Of a stretch of 53,985 bases of DNA, positions 41,821 through 50,472 are shown piece after piece; position 1 is the stretch's first letter, and each line of letters opens with the position of its first letter. Origin of the DNA: Mucinivorans sp036654415 (GTDB lineage Bacteria; Bacteroidota; Bacteroidia; Bacteroidales; Rikenellaceae); the NCBI GenBank assembly GCA_036654415.1, contig JAVVSB010000009.1, positions 1 through 53,985 on the forward strand, written 5' to 3'. The position numbers and the translations under genes were made by a program. The notes below the pieces were generated by a model. The model searched no databases, had not been told where the DNA came from, and worked only from the letters and a program-made list of their open reading frames with translations.

Positions 41821-42840
41821 ATGAATAATATATTTGTATACACGGAACTCGAAGGCAACAAGGTCGCTGATGTATCGTTGGAACTGCTGACCAAAGCTCG
41901 TTCTTTGGCCACGCAATTGGGTTGCAAGGTGGAGGCACTGGCCATAGGTCACAACATAGCTGGCATAGAAAAAGAGTTGGCCAAATATGGTGCCGATGTG
42001 GTGCACGTGGCCGATGACAAGGTGCTTGCCCCATTCCGTACGCTCCCCCATTGTTCCATTATTTGTGGCATTTTCAAAGCTGAGCAACCTCAGATTGCTC
42101 TCTTTGGAGCCTCAAGTTTGGGACGTGACTTGGCCCCACGTGTCAGCTCAGCTCTACATAGTGGACTAACGGCAGACTGCACTTCGCTCGAAATAGGTGA
42201 CCATACAGATGCTCGTAATGGCAAGGAATACAAAAATTTACTCTACCAAATTCGACCTGCCTTTGGAGGCAATATCATAGCCACGATTGTCAACCCAGAA
42301 TGCCGTCCTCAGATGGCAACCGTACGCGAAGGTGTTATGAAGATGGAGCCTTTGGCTGTGGCAAAAAAGGCTGAAGTCAAAGTGGTGGACTTTAAAAAAT
42401 ATCTTAAGGATACCGACCTGGCCGTAAAAATCATTTCACGCGAGGTACAGCAACGCAAAATCAATATAAAAGGTGCACCAGTTATTGTAGCTGGAGGCTA
42501 TGGGATGGGGAGTAAAGAAAATTTTGAACTACTCAGAAAACTAGCCGACACCTTGGGTGGTGAACTTGGAGCTTCGCGTGCCGCTGTGGATGCAGGTTTT
42601 GCCGAACATGCTCGTCAAATTGGCCAAACTGGCACAACAGTTCGTCCTAAACTGTACATCGCATGTGGTATCTCAGGACAAATTCAGCATATGGTAGGGA
42701 TGGATGGCTCATCAATGATTATCAGCATCAACACCGACCCTGAAGCCCCTATCAATAAGATAGCCGACTGGGCTATCACGGGTGATGTGATGGAGGTGGT
42801 TCCAAAACTGATAAAATTCTATAAAGAGAACACGAAATAA
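41821..42840 (+). CDS. etfA: Electron transfer flavoprotein alpha subunit
   Basis: A 339-residue subunit. The N-terminal half is the ETF domain; the C-terminal half binds FAD with the family motif, here seen as VAGGYGMGSKENF, GASRAAVDAGFAEHARQIGQT, TGTTVRPKLYIACGISGQIQ and SINTDPEAPINKIADW (given as separate short blocks). It starts 37 bases after etfB and is followed 13 bases later by the dehydrogenase gene, which points to a dedicated EtfAB-dehydrogenase complex. Confidence 0.96.
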   Translation: MNNIFVYTELEGNKVADVSLELLTKARSLATQLGCKVEALAIGHNIAGIEKELAKYGADVVHVADDKVLAPFRTLPHCSIICGIFKAEQPQIALFGASSLGRDLAPRVSSALHSGLTADCTSLEIGDHTDARNGKEYKNLLYQIRPAFGGNIIATIVNPECRPQMATVREGVMKMEPLAVAKKAEVKVVDFKKYLKDTDLAVKIISREVQQRKINIKGAPVIVAGGYGMGSKENFELLRKLADTLGGELGASRAAVDAGFAEHARQIGQTGTTVRPKLYIACGISGQIQHMVGMDGSSMIISINTDPEAPINKIADWAITGDVMEVVPKLIKFYKENTK

Positions 42841-42853
42841 TACTTAGAAGATA

Positions 42854-44560
42854 ATGGCTAACTTTTTCACAGACAATAAAGACCTTCAGTTCCAATTGGA
42901 ACACCCTATGATGCGCCGACTAGTGGAGCTCAAGGAACAAGGCTATCGCGATGCAGCAAAATACGATTATGCACCAGTGGATTTCGAGGACGCGATGGAC
43001 TCATACCGCCGTGTGCTGAGTATCATAGGTGAGGTTTGCGCTGACACTTTAGATATCAATGCCGAAGGTGTTGACACCACGGGACCACGGGTCGAAAACG
43101 ACCGAGTAATATATGCACAAGGTACAGTCCAAAATCACGAAATGCTTACCAAAGCTGGGGTCTACGGCATTTCACTACCCAGAAAATACGATGGACTCAA
43201 CTTTTCACTCATCCCATATGTAATGAGTTGCGAGTTGGTATGTCGTGCTGATGCGGGTTTTGGTAATATCTGGGGGTTGCAGGATTGCGCTGAGACCCTA
43301 CATGAATTTGCCTCGGAACAGATTAAGGATGAATATCTACCCTTAATTGCCAAAGGAGCCACCGCGGCTATGGACCTTACAGAACCTGATGCAGGTTCCG
43401 ACCTACAGGCCGTAATGCTCAAAGCAACTCCAGACCCTAAAGTAGAAGGACAGTGGCTTTTGAATGGTGTTAAACGTTTTATCACCAATGGTGATGGAGA
43501 TATCTCTTTGGTGCTGGCTCGGTCAGAAGAAGGGACCTCAGACGCTCGCGGACTCTCACTTTTTGTTTACGACAAAAAACATCTATGTGTAAAGGTACGT
43601 CGTATTGAACACAAAATGGGTATCATTGGCTCGCCTACTTGCGAATTGGTCTTTACTAACGCTCCAGCTCGTTTGGTGGGAGACCGTAAAATGGGACTCA
43701 TAAAATACGTTATGGCACTGATGAATTCAGCCCGTTTGGGTATTGGTGCTCAATCTGTTGGCATAATGGAAGCTGCTTATCGCGAGGCTCTTAAATACGC
43801 CAATGAGCGAGAACAATTTGGTAAGCCTATTATTCAATTTGCAGCCGTATCGGAATTATTGACCAACATGAAGGCTCGCTTACAGGCCTCACGTGCTCTG
43901 CTTTATGAAACGGCACGTTTTGTAGACGTTTACAAAAACTATTTCCACATTGAAAAAGAGCGTAAATTGGAAAAAGAGGAGCGCGAACAGATGAAAATTT
44001 ATATGCGTAAAGCTGATGCTTTCACCCCGCTACTCAAACTTTTTGCCAGTGAATACGCTAACTCTGTCTGCTATGATTCGCTGCAGATTCATGGTGGCTC
44101 AGGCTTTATGAAAGATTACGCTATTGAACGTTACTCACGCGATGCACGCATCACAACCATCTACGAAGGAACATCCCAGTTGCAGGTCGTAGCTGCTTTA
44201 GCTGGTGTGGTCAAGGGGTCACTATTGGCTCAGATTATGGAGTACGAGGCCATCACTCCTACGGCAGAAACACAACATCTATATGATGTATTGGTGGATA
44301 TGCGTAAATGTTTTGAAAGTTCGACGCATACTGTGCAAGAATCAGCCAACGCTACTCTGCTCGATTTCCACGCGCGTCGTCTGGTTGAGATGGGTGGATA
44401 CATTGCCATGGGCCATCTTATGCTTCAACAGGCCGCCTCTGATGCCGAGGCTTACCATGTTTCAGCTGTAGCCTTTATCAAAGAAGGACAAAGTAAATGT
44501 GCGGCCTATTCAACTTATATCAAGGAGTTTAATGTTGATGAATTAGGACTTTTCGTTTAA
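42854..44560 (+). CDS. Acyl-CoA dehydrogenase family protein
   Basis: A 568-residue FAD enzyme, longer than the usual 380 residues because of added N- and C-terminal helical regions, as in other Bacteroidota homologues next to etfBA. Core marks are AMDLTEPDAGSDLQAVM near residue 173, LNGVKRFITNGD near 196, HKMGIIGSPTCELVF, ANEREQFGKPIIQFAAV, LQIHGGSGFMKDYAIERYSR and the YEGTSQLQ motif, whose glutamate is the catalytic base in medium-chain enzymes. Substrate chain length is unknown; it may run in the reducing direction (for example crotonyl-CoA to butyryl-CoA) with EtfAB. Confidence 0.92.
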   Translation: MANFFTDNKDLQFQLEHPMMRRLVELKEQGYRDAAKYDYAPVDFEDAMDSYRRVLSIIGEVCADTLDINAEGVDTTGPRVENDRVIYAQGTVQNHEMLTKAGVYGISLPRKYDGLNFSLIPYVMSCELVCRADAGFGNIWGLQDCAETLHEFASEQIKDEYLPLIAKGATAAMDLTEPDAGSDLQAVMLKATPDPKVEGQWLLNGVKRFITNGDGDISLVLARSEEGTSDARGLSLFVYDKKHLCVKVRRIEHKMGIIGSPTCELVFTNAPARLVGDRKMGLIKYVMALMNSARLGIGAQSVGIMEAAYREALKYANEREQFGKPIIQFAAVSELLTNMKARLQASRALLYETARFVDVYKNYFHIEKERKLEKEEREQMKIYMRKADAFTPLLKLFASEYANSVCYDSLQIHGGSGFMKDYAIERYSRDARITTIYEGTSQLQVVAALAGVVKGSLLAQIMEYEAITPTAETQHLYDVLVDMRKCFESSTHTVQESANATLLDFHARRLVEMGGYIAMGHLMLQQAASDAEAYHVSAVAFIKEGQSKCAAYSTYIKEFNVDELGLFV

Positions 44561-44570
44561 AAGATAGACT

Positions 44571-44621
44571 AAAGATAGCAGAGCCTCTACCACGTAATGT
44601 GATAGAGGCTCTGCTATCTTT
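44571..44621. terminator. Bidirectional terminator between the dehydrogenase and btuG-like genes
   Basis: A perfect 19-base-pair stem (44571-44589 with 44603-44621); the 13-base loop can form a further CAC/GTG pairing. It lies between convergent genes and has A/T-rich ends. Confidence 0.9.
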
Positions 44622-44630
44622 TAGTCCGAT

Positions 44631-45719
44631 TTAAAGCAGAAACGCAAACCCACCTGGGGCAATACCTACGCTAAATGATGAGAGCAAAACACCCGATGAA
44701 GCAGAGTAACGGTAAACGACACCATTCTGCTTAAAGTCAATGGCATCAGCTAAATATAAATCCCCGTCAATAGGGTGCACACCCATAGAGTAGAATGAAT
44801 GCGACTCGGCCCGAATAAAAGGCTCAGTAGGAAGCTTTATTGCCTTATAATCTAGGCGGTAAATATCGCCACTCATGTAATACATTGTTCGCCTATCACC
44901 ACTCATTACCATCTTGTGCATCAGAGCTGTACCACGAGGAACCTCTAGTGATAGTGTAATGTTCATAGTAGTGGGGTCAAGCCGCACAATTCGAGGATTC
45001 TCATAACCCGTTGGATTACCGGCATAACCACCATCAGTCATAGTCCATAAGGAACCAGAGGCATCCATATAAAGACACATGGGCTGTACACCCACCTCGG
45101 TGGATGCAACTATTTTGTCAGTACGAGTGTCTATTTTGACAATACGCTTGCCATAGCTCCAGCAATTTACATAGATATACTCCCCAGAACAAACCATCAT
45201 CTCACCCGTTAGACCATCAGGCAAAGTAATAGATGAGGTTAACTGTAAAGTCGTAGGGTTAAAAATGTTAATTTCAGAACTCATGACATTGGTAATATAT
45301 CCCTTCTCTTTGTGCACAATATGGATATAACGTGGTGAATTAAGCCCTGTGATTTTATCTGTTAGCACCCCCGAGAGAGGGTCAATAACAAAGACTTTAC
45401 CCGAGCCACTGATGGCTAACCACCCACGCCCATCATAAAGAGTTAAAGAGGTTGGCGAATCACCTAATGGTATAGAATTTGCATTCTTAAAAAAATTGGG
45501 CCTCGACTCTCCTGTTTTAGAATTGTAGAGCGTTAGCGAACCATTGGAAGCCATATAAGTACCCTCGCACAGCACGTACACATCGCCCAAAATAGGCGGT
45601 TGGTCAGTGGCAGTGTTCTTTGAACAACTTAGCACAATGGTTGAAAGCAACAATAATGTTACTGCTGGCACCATTCCGTAAACCGCGCGGAAAGAGGCCT
45701 TTGTGAAGAATAGCTTCAT
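44631..45719 (-). CDS. btuG: BtuG-like surface lipoprotein (YncE/DUF5074-type beta-propeller), probable B12 binder
   Basis: A 362-residue lipoprotein. The signal sequence ends in the lipobox LSTIVLSCSK, so the mature protein starts at the cysteine near residue 31. The rest is a run of repeats with beta-propeller character (GDVYVLCEGTYMASNGSLTL, GWLAISGSGKVFVIDPLSG, KIVASTEVGVQPMCLYMDAS, GSLWTMTDGGY, GDLYLADAIDF, GVLLSSFSVGIAPGGFAF). This matches the YncE/DUF5074-type family that includes Bacteroides BtuG, a cell-surface protein with very high B12 affinity. The cobalamin riboswitch directly upstream supports the B12 role. The ATG at 45719 follows the riboswitch; longer readings run into it. 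No btuB, btuF or btuCD is adjacent, so it stands alone. The exact gene name is inferred. Confidence 0.78.
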   Translation of the reverse strand: MKLFFTKASFRAVYGMVPAVTLLLLSTIVLSCSKNTATDQPPILGDVYVLCEGTYMASNGSLTLYNSKTGESRPNFFKNANSIPLGDSPTSLTLYDGRGWLAISGSGKVFVIDPLSGVLTDKITGLNSPRYIHIVHKEKGYITNVMSSEINIFNPTTLQLTSSITLPDGLTGEMMVCSGEYIYVNCWSYGKRIVKIDTRTDKIVASTEVGVQPMCLYMDASGSLWTMTDGGYAGNPTGYENPRIVRLDPTTMNITLSLEVPRGTALMHKMVMSGDRRTMYYMSGDIYRLDYKAIKLPTEPFIRAESHSFYSMGVHPIDGDLYLADAIDFKQNGVVYRYSASSGVLLSSFSVGIAPGGFAFLL

Positions 45720-45730
45720 CAGGTAAAGTT

Positions 45731-45890
45731 TGTGTGGCAGGTTTTCTGGCTTCTCTTCTCCTTTTTGTGGAAGCCTTCCCAACTCAATAAACAAAGAGTC
45801 AGTGGCTTGATTTCCGAAGGATTTGGCACGGAAGAGTTACAGCAGCGGGTACTGTTCCTGATTTTAACAGGATTCCCTTGAACCACAATT
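45731..45890 (-). ncRNA. Cobalamin riboswitch
   Basis: Read on the minus strand, the conserved elements appear in order: AAGGGAATCCTGT near 45880, AACAGTACCCGCTGCTGTAA, AAGCCACTG, TTGGGAAGGCTTCC and the B12-box-like GCCAGAAAACCTGCC (45750-45736). The flanking TTGTGG and CCACA segments can form the closing P1 stem. The aptamer ends about 12 bases before the ATG of the BtuG-like gene with no terminator hairpin between, so control of translation initiation is the likely mode. A minus-strand TATCTTTG box at 45905-45912 should start the transcript. Confidence 0.93.
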
Positions 45891-45904
45891 AATAATATAT
45901 GGAG

Positions 45905-45933
45905 CAAAGATAAGAAAAATTTCCGTACCTTTG
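45905..45933. promoter_or_regulatory. Back-to-back -7 boxes for the riboswitch transcript and rnr
   Basis: Minus-strand TATCTTTG (45912-45905) faces the riboswitch, and plus-strand TACCTTTG (45926-45933) faces rnr, whose ATG is 24 bases further on. The two divergent promoters must share sequence. Confidence 0.6.
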
Positions 45934-45957
45934 ACCAATAATTTCAATTAAAGCAAA

Positions 45958-48246
45958 ATGAAGAACCCTTTTAAAAAGAAAAAAATAACTCTAGAGGTTG
46001 ATATAGTTGAACTCCGTCACCTGCTTTTCGAACTCTTTTCGGCCAATCCTTCTCAGGATTACAACCTTAAACAGGCTGCCATGCGTGTTGAGTTGGGAGA
46101 AAAATCATATCGCCAAACCATTGAAGCTATTCTTGAGGATATGGTTCAACAGGGGGTCATAGAGCTTATCGACAAGGGGAAATACCGCCTTACACGTCGT
46201 CAGATGCCCAAAATAACTGGGCGGGTCGATATGACATCCTCAGGTATGGCCTTTATAGTGGTTGATGGGGCTGGCCCAGCTGATAAAGATATTGTGGTTG
46301 AGGAGCGTAACTTACACCACGCCATGCACGATGACAAGGTGGAGGTGGCAATTATAGGCCGTCGCCGCGATGGACGTAAAGAGGGTGAAGTCCTTCAGAT
46401 TTTAGAACAGAAAAAACGGACCTTTGTAGGTCGCATAGAGGTGAGCGAAAAATTCGCTTTTGTCATTGTTGATTCGCGTCGTGTACCATGTGATATATTC
46501 GTTCCTATGCGTGCCACGGGTGGAGCTCAGAATGGTCAAAAGGTAATTGTTAAGGTCACTGAGTGGCCAGAAACTTCTAAAAATCCACTAGGTGAGGTGA
46601 TAGATGTGCTTGGTAATGTTGGCGACAACAACACCGAGATGCACGCCATTTTAGCCGAATATGACCTACCTTACTCTTTCCCCGAGGAACTTGAAGAGCA
46701 GGCCGCAAAAATCAAGGACAAGATTCTGAAGAGCGAAATAAAACGACGTCGTGATATGCGAGGTGTGACCACATTTACCATTGACCCAGCCGATGCCAAA
46801 GACTTTGATGATGCCCTTTCGCTACGTAAATTAGACAATGGCAATTGGGAAGTAGGTGTCCATATTGCAGACGTAACACACTATGTACAACCAGGCGATG
46901 CCATAGATAAAGAGGCCATAGAACGAGCAACAAGCGTCTACTTGGTTGACCGTACCATACCTATGTTACCCGAGAAACTATCCAATTTTCTCTGTTCATT
47001 ACGCCCCAACGAAGAGAAACTCTGTTTTTCAGCTATTTTTGAACTTGATGACCAAGCTAAGATGGTTGATGAGTGGTTTGGACGCACTGTTATATGTTCC
47101 GACCGCCGCTATGCTTACGAAGATGCTCAAAAGATTATAGAGGCTGACCAAGGCTCAGACGAAATTGAACAAGCTACCCTAACACTTCATAAATTGGCTC
47201 AGCAATTACGCGCTGACCGTTTCGCTCACGGCTCAATCGGTTTTGAGCGCGATGAGGCCAAATTTATACTCGACGAGACAGGTAAACCTACGGGCGTTTA
47301 CTTCAAGGAGCAAAAGGAAAGCAATCAACTCATCGAAGAGTTTATGCTTCTGGCTAATCGTAAGGTGGCTGAATTTGTTGGTAAGAAAAAAGCAGGGCAA
47401 AAGGCCAAGACATTTATCTATCGTGTGCACGACACACCAAACGAAGAAAAATTCGAGAAATTCAAAGGCTTTATCAGTCGCTTTGGCTTTTTCATTAAGG
47501 CCGAGCGAGGCAAGGCTGTGGCTAAGGAACTCACCAAAGTGTTGCAAAAGGTTAAGGGAACGCCCGAGGAAAATCTTATCTCAACCTTGGCCATCCGTTC
47601 CATGGCTAAGGCAACTTATACAACTGAAAACATTGGCCACTACGGCCTTGCTTTCGACTACTACACCCATTTTACATCACCCATCCGTCGTTATCCTGAT
47701 ATGATGGTACACCGTCTGTTGCAACAATACCTAGACGGAGGCAAAAGCGCACCACGCGATGAGTACGAGCAACTATGCGAGCATAGTTCAGCCATGGAGA
47801 TTCGTGCGGCTGAGGCCGAACGTGCTTCAATTAAATACAAAATGGTAGAATATATGATAGACCGTGTGGGGTCTGAATTCGATGGCGTAATTTCAGGTGT
47901 CACAGAATGGGGTATTTATGTGGAGTTGGAAGATACTAAAATCGAAGGGATGGTGGCATTACGCGATATGGCCGATGACTTCTATAGCTTCGATGGCGAA
48001 ACATATGCAGCTGTGGGGCAGAAGAGTGGCCGCCGCTTTACCCTTGGAGATGTAGTACGCATACGAATCAAGCGTGCCGACCTGCAACGTAAACAACTCG
48101 ACTTCGAGATGATGGGCATGATAGATTTCCGCACTCGCGCCTTCACTGCACTACCCGAGGCCGACCTTAGCCTAAAAGCTCCATCGCATTATGAGAGACG
48201 TCGTCCTCAAGCAGGGGGTGGCAAAGGTAGACAAAGAAGACGATAA
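45958..48246 (+). CDS. rnr: Ribonuclease R
   Basis: A 762-residue 3'-5' exoribonuclease of the RNase II/R family. Order: N-terminal helix-turn-helix region (to about 75), cold-shock domains (GRVDMTSSGMAFIVVDG, GRIEVSEKFAFVIVDSRRVP), the catalytic RNB domain with FTIDPADAKDFDDALSLRKL near residue 273 carrying the metal-binding aspartates, HFTSPIRRYPDMMVHRLLQQY, a C-terminal S1 domain (FDGVISGVTEWGIYVEL) and a basic tail (RRRPQAGGGKGRQRRR). It degrades structured RNA and helps tmRNA quality control. It has its own TACCTTTG promoter box. Confidence 0.97.
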   Translation: MKNPFKKKKITLEVDIVELRHLLFELFSANPSQDYNLKQAAMRVELGEKSYRQTIEAILEDMVQQGVIELIDKGKYRLTRRQMPKITGRVDMTSSGMAFIVVDGAGPADKDIVVEERNLHHAMHDDKVEVAIIGRRRDGRKEGEVLQILEQKKRTFVGRIEVSEKFAFVIVDSRRVPCDIFVPMRATGGAQNGQKVIVKVTEWPETSKNPLGEVIDVLGNVGDNNTEMHAILAEYDLPYSFPEELEEQAAKIKDKILKSEIKRRRDMRGVTTFTIDPADAKDFDDALSLRKLDNGNWEVGVHIADVTHYVQPGDAIDKEAIERATSVYLVDRTIPMLPEKLSNFLCSLRPNEEKLCFSAIFELDDQAKMVDEWFGRTVICSDRRYAYEDAQKIIEADQGSDEIEQATLTLHKLAQQLRADRFAHGSIGFERDEAKFILDETGKPTGVYFKEQKESNQLIEEFMLLANRKVAEFVGKKKAGQKAKTFIYRVHDTPNEEKFEKFKGFISRFGFFIKAERGKAVAKELTKVLQKVKGTPEENLISTLAIRSMAKATYTTENIGHYGLAFDYYTHFTSPIRRYPDMMVHRLLQQYLDGGKSAPRDEYEQLCEHSSAMEIRAAEAERASIKYKMVEYMIDRVGSEFDGVISGVTEWGIYVELEDTKIEGMVALRDMADDFYSFDGETYAAVGQKSGRRFTLGDVVRIRIKRADLQRKQLDFEMMGMIDFRTRAFTALPEADLSLKAPSHYERRRPQAGGGKGRQRRR

Positions 48247-48305
48247 GACTCAGCTTTAGAGTTGTTTTAAATTGTAAAACAACCTCTTAGAAAAAGATAA
48301 AAACG

Positions 48306-49487
48306 ATGAATAAATTACGAGAAATTTGGAGTAATAAGTGGGTGAGGTTTTCATTGGTAACCACCATTTATCTATTGTGGTTTGTGGTGTGGACAGCCAA
48401 TTTGTGGTGGGTATTTGGGGTGGCTCTAATATATGACTACTACATAAGTCACTTGATGGACAAAGCTTTTATGAATCGCTACCGTGCTTTTAAGGCTAAC
48501 CATCGTTCCATAAAAACAGTGGCCGAGTGGGTCGAGGCAATGCTTTTTGCCGTGGTGGTGGTGGTACCGCTCAAACTCTATTTTTTCAATCTTTATGTCA
48601 TCCCGAGCTCTTCGATGGAGAATACTCTGCTCATTGGCGATTATCTTTTTGTTGACCGTTTAGCTTATGGCCCCAAGATGCCCAACACCCCTATTGCTTT
48701 CCCTTTTGTGCAACACACGTTGCCCCTAACCGAAAACACTCCATCGTTTGTGGATTGGATTCAGTTCGATTACAAACGACTCAAGGGGTACAGTGCTGTG
48801 CAACGTGGCGACGTGGTAGTCTTTAACTTCCCGGCGGGCGATACCGTGGCACTTATTGAACCAAATGCCACCTACTACGACCTAACACGTAACTTTGGCT
48901 ACGACAATGTCCACCGCCAGAGCAAAGTAGTATATCGTCCAGTGGATAAACGTGAAAATTATATAAAACGGTGTGTAGGCATTGCTGGCGATACGCTGCA
49001 GGTGAGAAATGATACTATCTATATTAATCACATTCGCCAAAGTTTGCCTCGCACAGCAATTCTCGAACAAATGGAGCCACAACTAGCCACCGATGCTGTA
49101 TTCCCTCACGATACGGTACTTTTTCCTTGGAATCACAAAAATTACGGCCCAATTTGGATACCCCAAAAAGGTGCCACTGTGGAACTTACCATAGATAATC
49201 TACCTCTTTACGTGCGAGTAATTAAGAATTACGAGAACAACGCCTTAGAGGTCAAAGATGGTGCTATATATATTAATGGACAACTTTCTACAAGCTACAC
49301 ATTCCGCATGAACTACTATTTTATGATGGGAGACAACCGTGACAATTCGCTCGATAGCCGTTTTTGGGGATTTGTACCTGAGGACCATATTGAAGGCAAG
49401 GCCAGCTTTGTTTGGCTGTCAATTACGCCAGGTAAAAATATATTTACTGGTATGCGTTTAGATAGAATGTTCCGCTCAATCAAATAG
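48306..49487 (+). CDS. lepB: Signal peptidase I
   Basis: A 393-residue membrane protease that removes signal peptides. It has N-terminal membrane segments (about 17-45 and 78-97), then the periplasmic catalytic domain: nucleophile Ser103 in VIPSSSMENTLL, general-base Lys221 in NYIKRCVGIAGD, and the C-terminal box MMGDNRDNSLDSRFWG. The domain contains a large insertion between the Ser and Lys boxes, as usual in Bacteroidota. It follows rnr by 59 bases and precedes the LysR gene by 12. Confidence 0.96.
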   Translation: MNKLREIWSNKWVRFSLVTTIYLLWFVVWTANLWWVFGVALIYDYYISHLMDKAFMNRYRAFKANHRSIKTVAEWVEAMLFAVVVVVPLKLYFFNLYVIPSSSMENTLLIGDYLFVDRLAYGPKMPNTPIAFPFVQHTLPLTENTPSFVDWIQFDYKRLKGYSAVQRGDVVVFNFPAGDTVALIEPNATYYDLTRNFGYDNVHRQSKVVYRPVDKRENYIKRCVGIAGDTLQVRNDTIYINHIRQSLPRTAILEQMEPQLATDAVFPHDTVLFPWNHKNYGPIWIPQKGATVELTIDNLPLYVRVIKNYENNALEVKDGAIYINGQLSTSYTFRMNYYFMMGDNRDNSLDSRFWGFVPEDHIEGKASFVWLSITPGKNIFTGMRLDRMFRSIK

Positions 49488-49499
49488 TGTTGCCCTATA

Positions 49500-50399
49500 A
49501 TGAACGATTTTAGGCTTAGGGTTTTTATTTCGGTAGCTCAAAATCTAAGTTTCACAGCCGCTGCAAATGAACTCAACATTTCGCAACCTGCTATTTCAAA
49601 ACACATTCAGGAGCTGGAAAATATGTATCACATCCAGCTCTTTGAACGTAACGCTGGTTCAATACGCACTACTCATTTTGGCGATATTTTTCTCAAACAC
49701 GCCCTATCTATAATTGAAAGTTATCGAACCCTTCAATTAGAGATGAATCTATTAACTCAAAATTTCAAAGGGGAACTTCATATTGGAGCCAGCACTACCA
49801 TAGCTCAGTATGTTATTGCCCCAATTATCGCTAAGTTTATTGTTCGTTTTCCTGATATCAGAGTGTCGCTTATGGGCGGCAATACGCGACAAATCGAGCG
49901 TGCATTGAGCGAACATCGCATAGATATAGGGCTTATCGAGGGACGCTCGCGCCGTTCAGCCTTGCGTTACTCTCACTTTATGAACGATTCTTTAGTGGTG
50001 GTTACTGCTGCTTTAACGTCAATACCAGCTACAATTTCATTATCCCAACTGTCACTTTTACCACTAGTACTACGCGAAGTTGGCTCAGGAACATTGGAAG
50101 TTATTGAGCGTACACTGGCTGGACACGGTCTAAAACTATCCTCGATGAACATTATATTGCACATGGGTAGCACCGAAAGTATAAAACAATTTTTATGTCA
50201 CAGCAGCTCCTTTGCCATTGTCTCTGTAGTGGCCGTCGAGCGAGAAATAGCCTCTGGGCTACTGAAAGTTGTAAAGATTGAAGGCGTTGATTTTGAACGT
50301 GAATTTGCCTTTGTATCCCTGATGGGCGTAAGTGGGGAGTTGGGTGTGGTAGCCGAGAAATTCGAGCATTTTGCCGAAGTGTATAACCAAAAGTTATAG
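49500..50399 (+). CDS. LysR-type transcriptional regulator
   Basis: A 299-residue regulator with an N-terminal winged helix (FISVAQNLSFTAAANELNIS, QPAISKHIQELE, IQLFERN) and a substrate-binding domain from about residue 88 (LHIGASTTIAQYVIAPIIAKF). It is close to the CysB/CysL/YeiE branch. It precedes a YeiH-type gene, the same pairing as yeiE-yeiH in enterobacteria, so that gene is the likely target. It starts 12 bases after lepB. Confidence 0.92.
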   Translation: MNDFRLRVFISVAQNLSFTAAANELNISQPAISKHIQELENMYHIQLFERNAGSIRTTHFGDIFLKHALSIIESYRTLQLEMNLLTQNFKGELHIGASTTIAQYVIAPIIAKFIVRFPDIRVSLMGGNTRQIERALSEHRIDIGLIEGRSRRSALRYSHFMNDSLVVVTAALTSIPATISLSQLSLLPLVLREVGSGTLEVIERTLAGHGLKLSSMNIILHMGSTESIKQFLCHSSSFAIVSVVAVEREIASGLLKVVKIEGVDFEREFAFVSLMGVSGELGVVAEKFEHFAEVYNQKL

Positions 50400-50416
50400 T
50401 AGATAAAAAAACAGTA

Positions 50417-50448
50417 TTGGCATAAGTGCCATATTAGCTTTACTTTTG
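50417..50448 (+). promoter_or_regulatory. Promoter of the YeiH-type gene
   Basis: TTGG (50417-50420), 20 bases, then TACTTTTG (50441-50448), a near-complete consensus match. The leader is about 20 bases. This promoter is the probable site of control by the LysR protein. Confidence 0.65.
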
Positions 50449-50472
50449 CATCGTCTTAAAAAATTAAAGCCT

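Noticed and set aside
45720..45907. Longer start for the BtuG-like gene and an extra small reading frame in the same stretch
   Set aside because: The stretch is the cobalamin riboswitch. The added residues have no signal-peptide character, while the ATG at 45719 gives a proper lipoprotein signal.
48261..48283. Hairpin GTTGTTTTA/TAAAACAAC between rnr and lepB
   Set aside because: The stem is nine pairs of mostly A-T and is not followed by a T run, so I do not call it a terminator.
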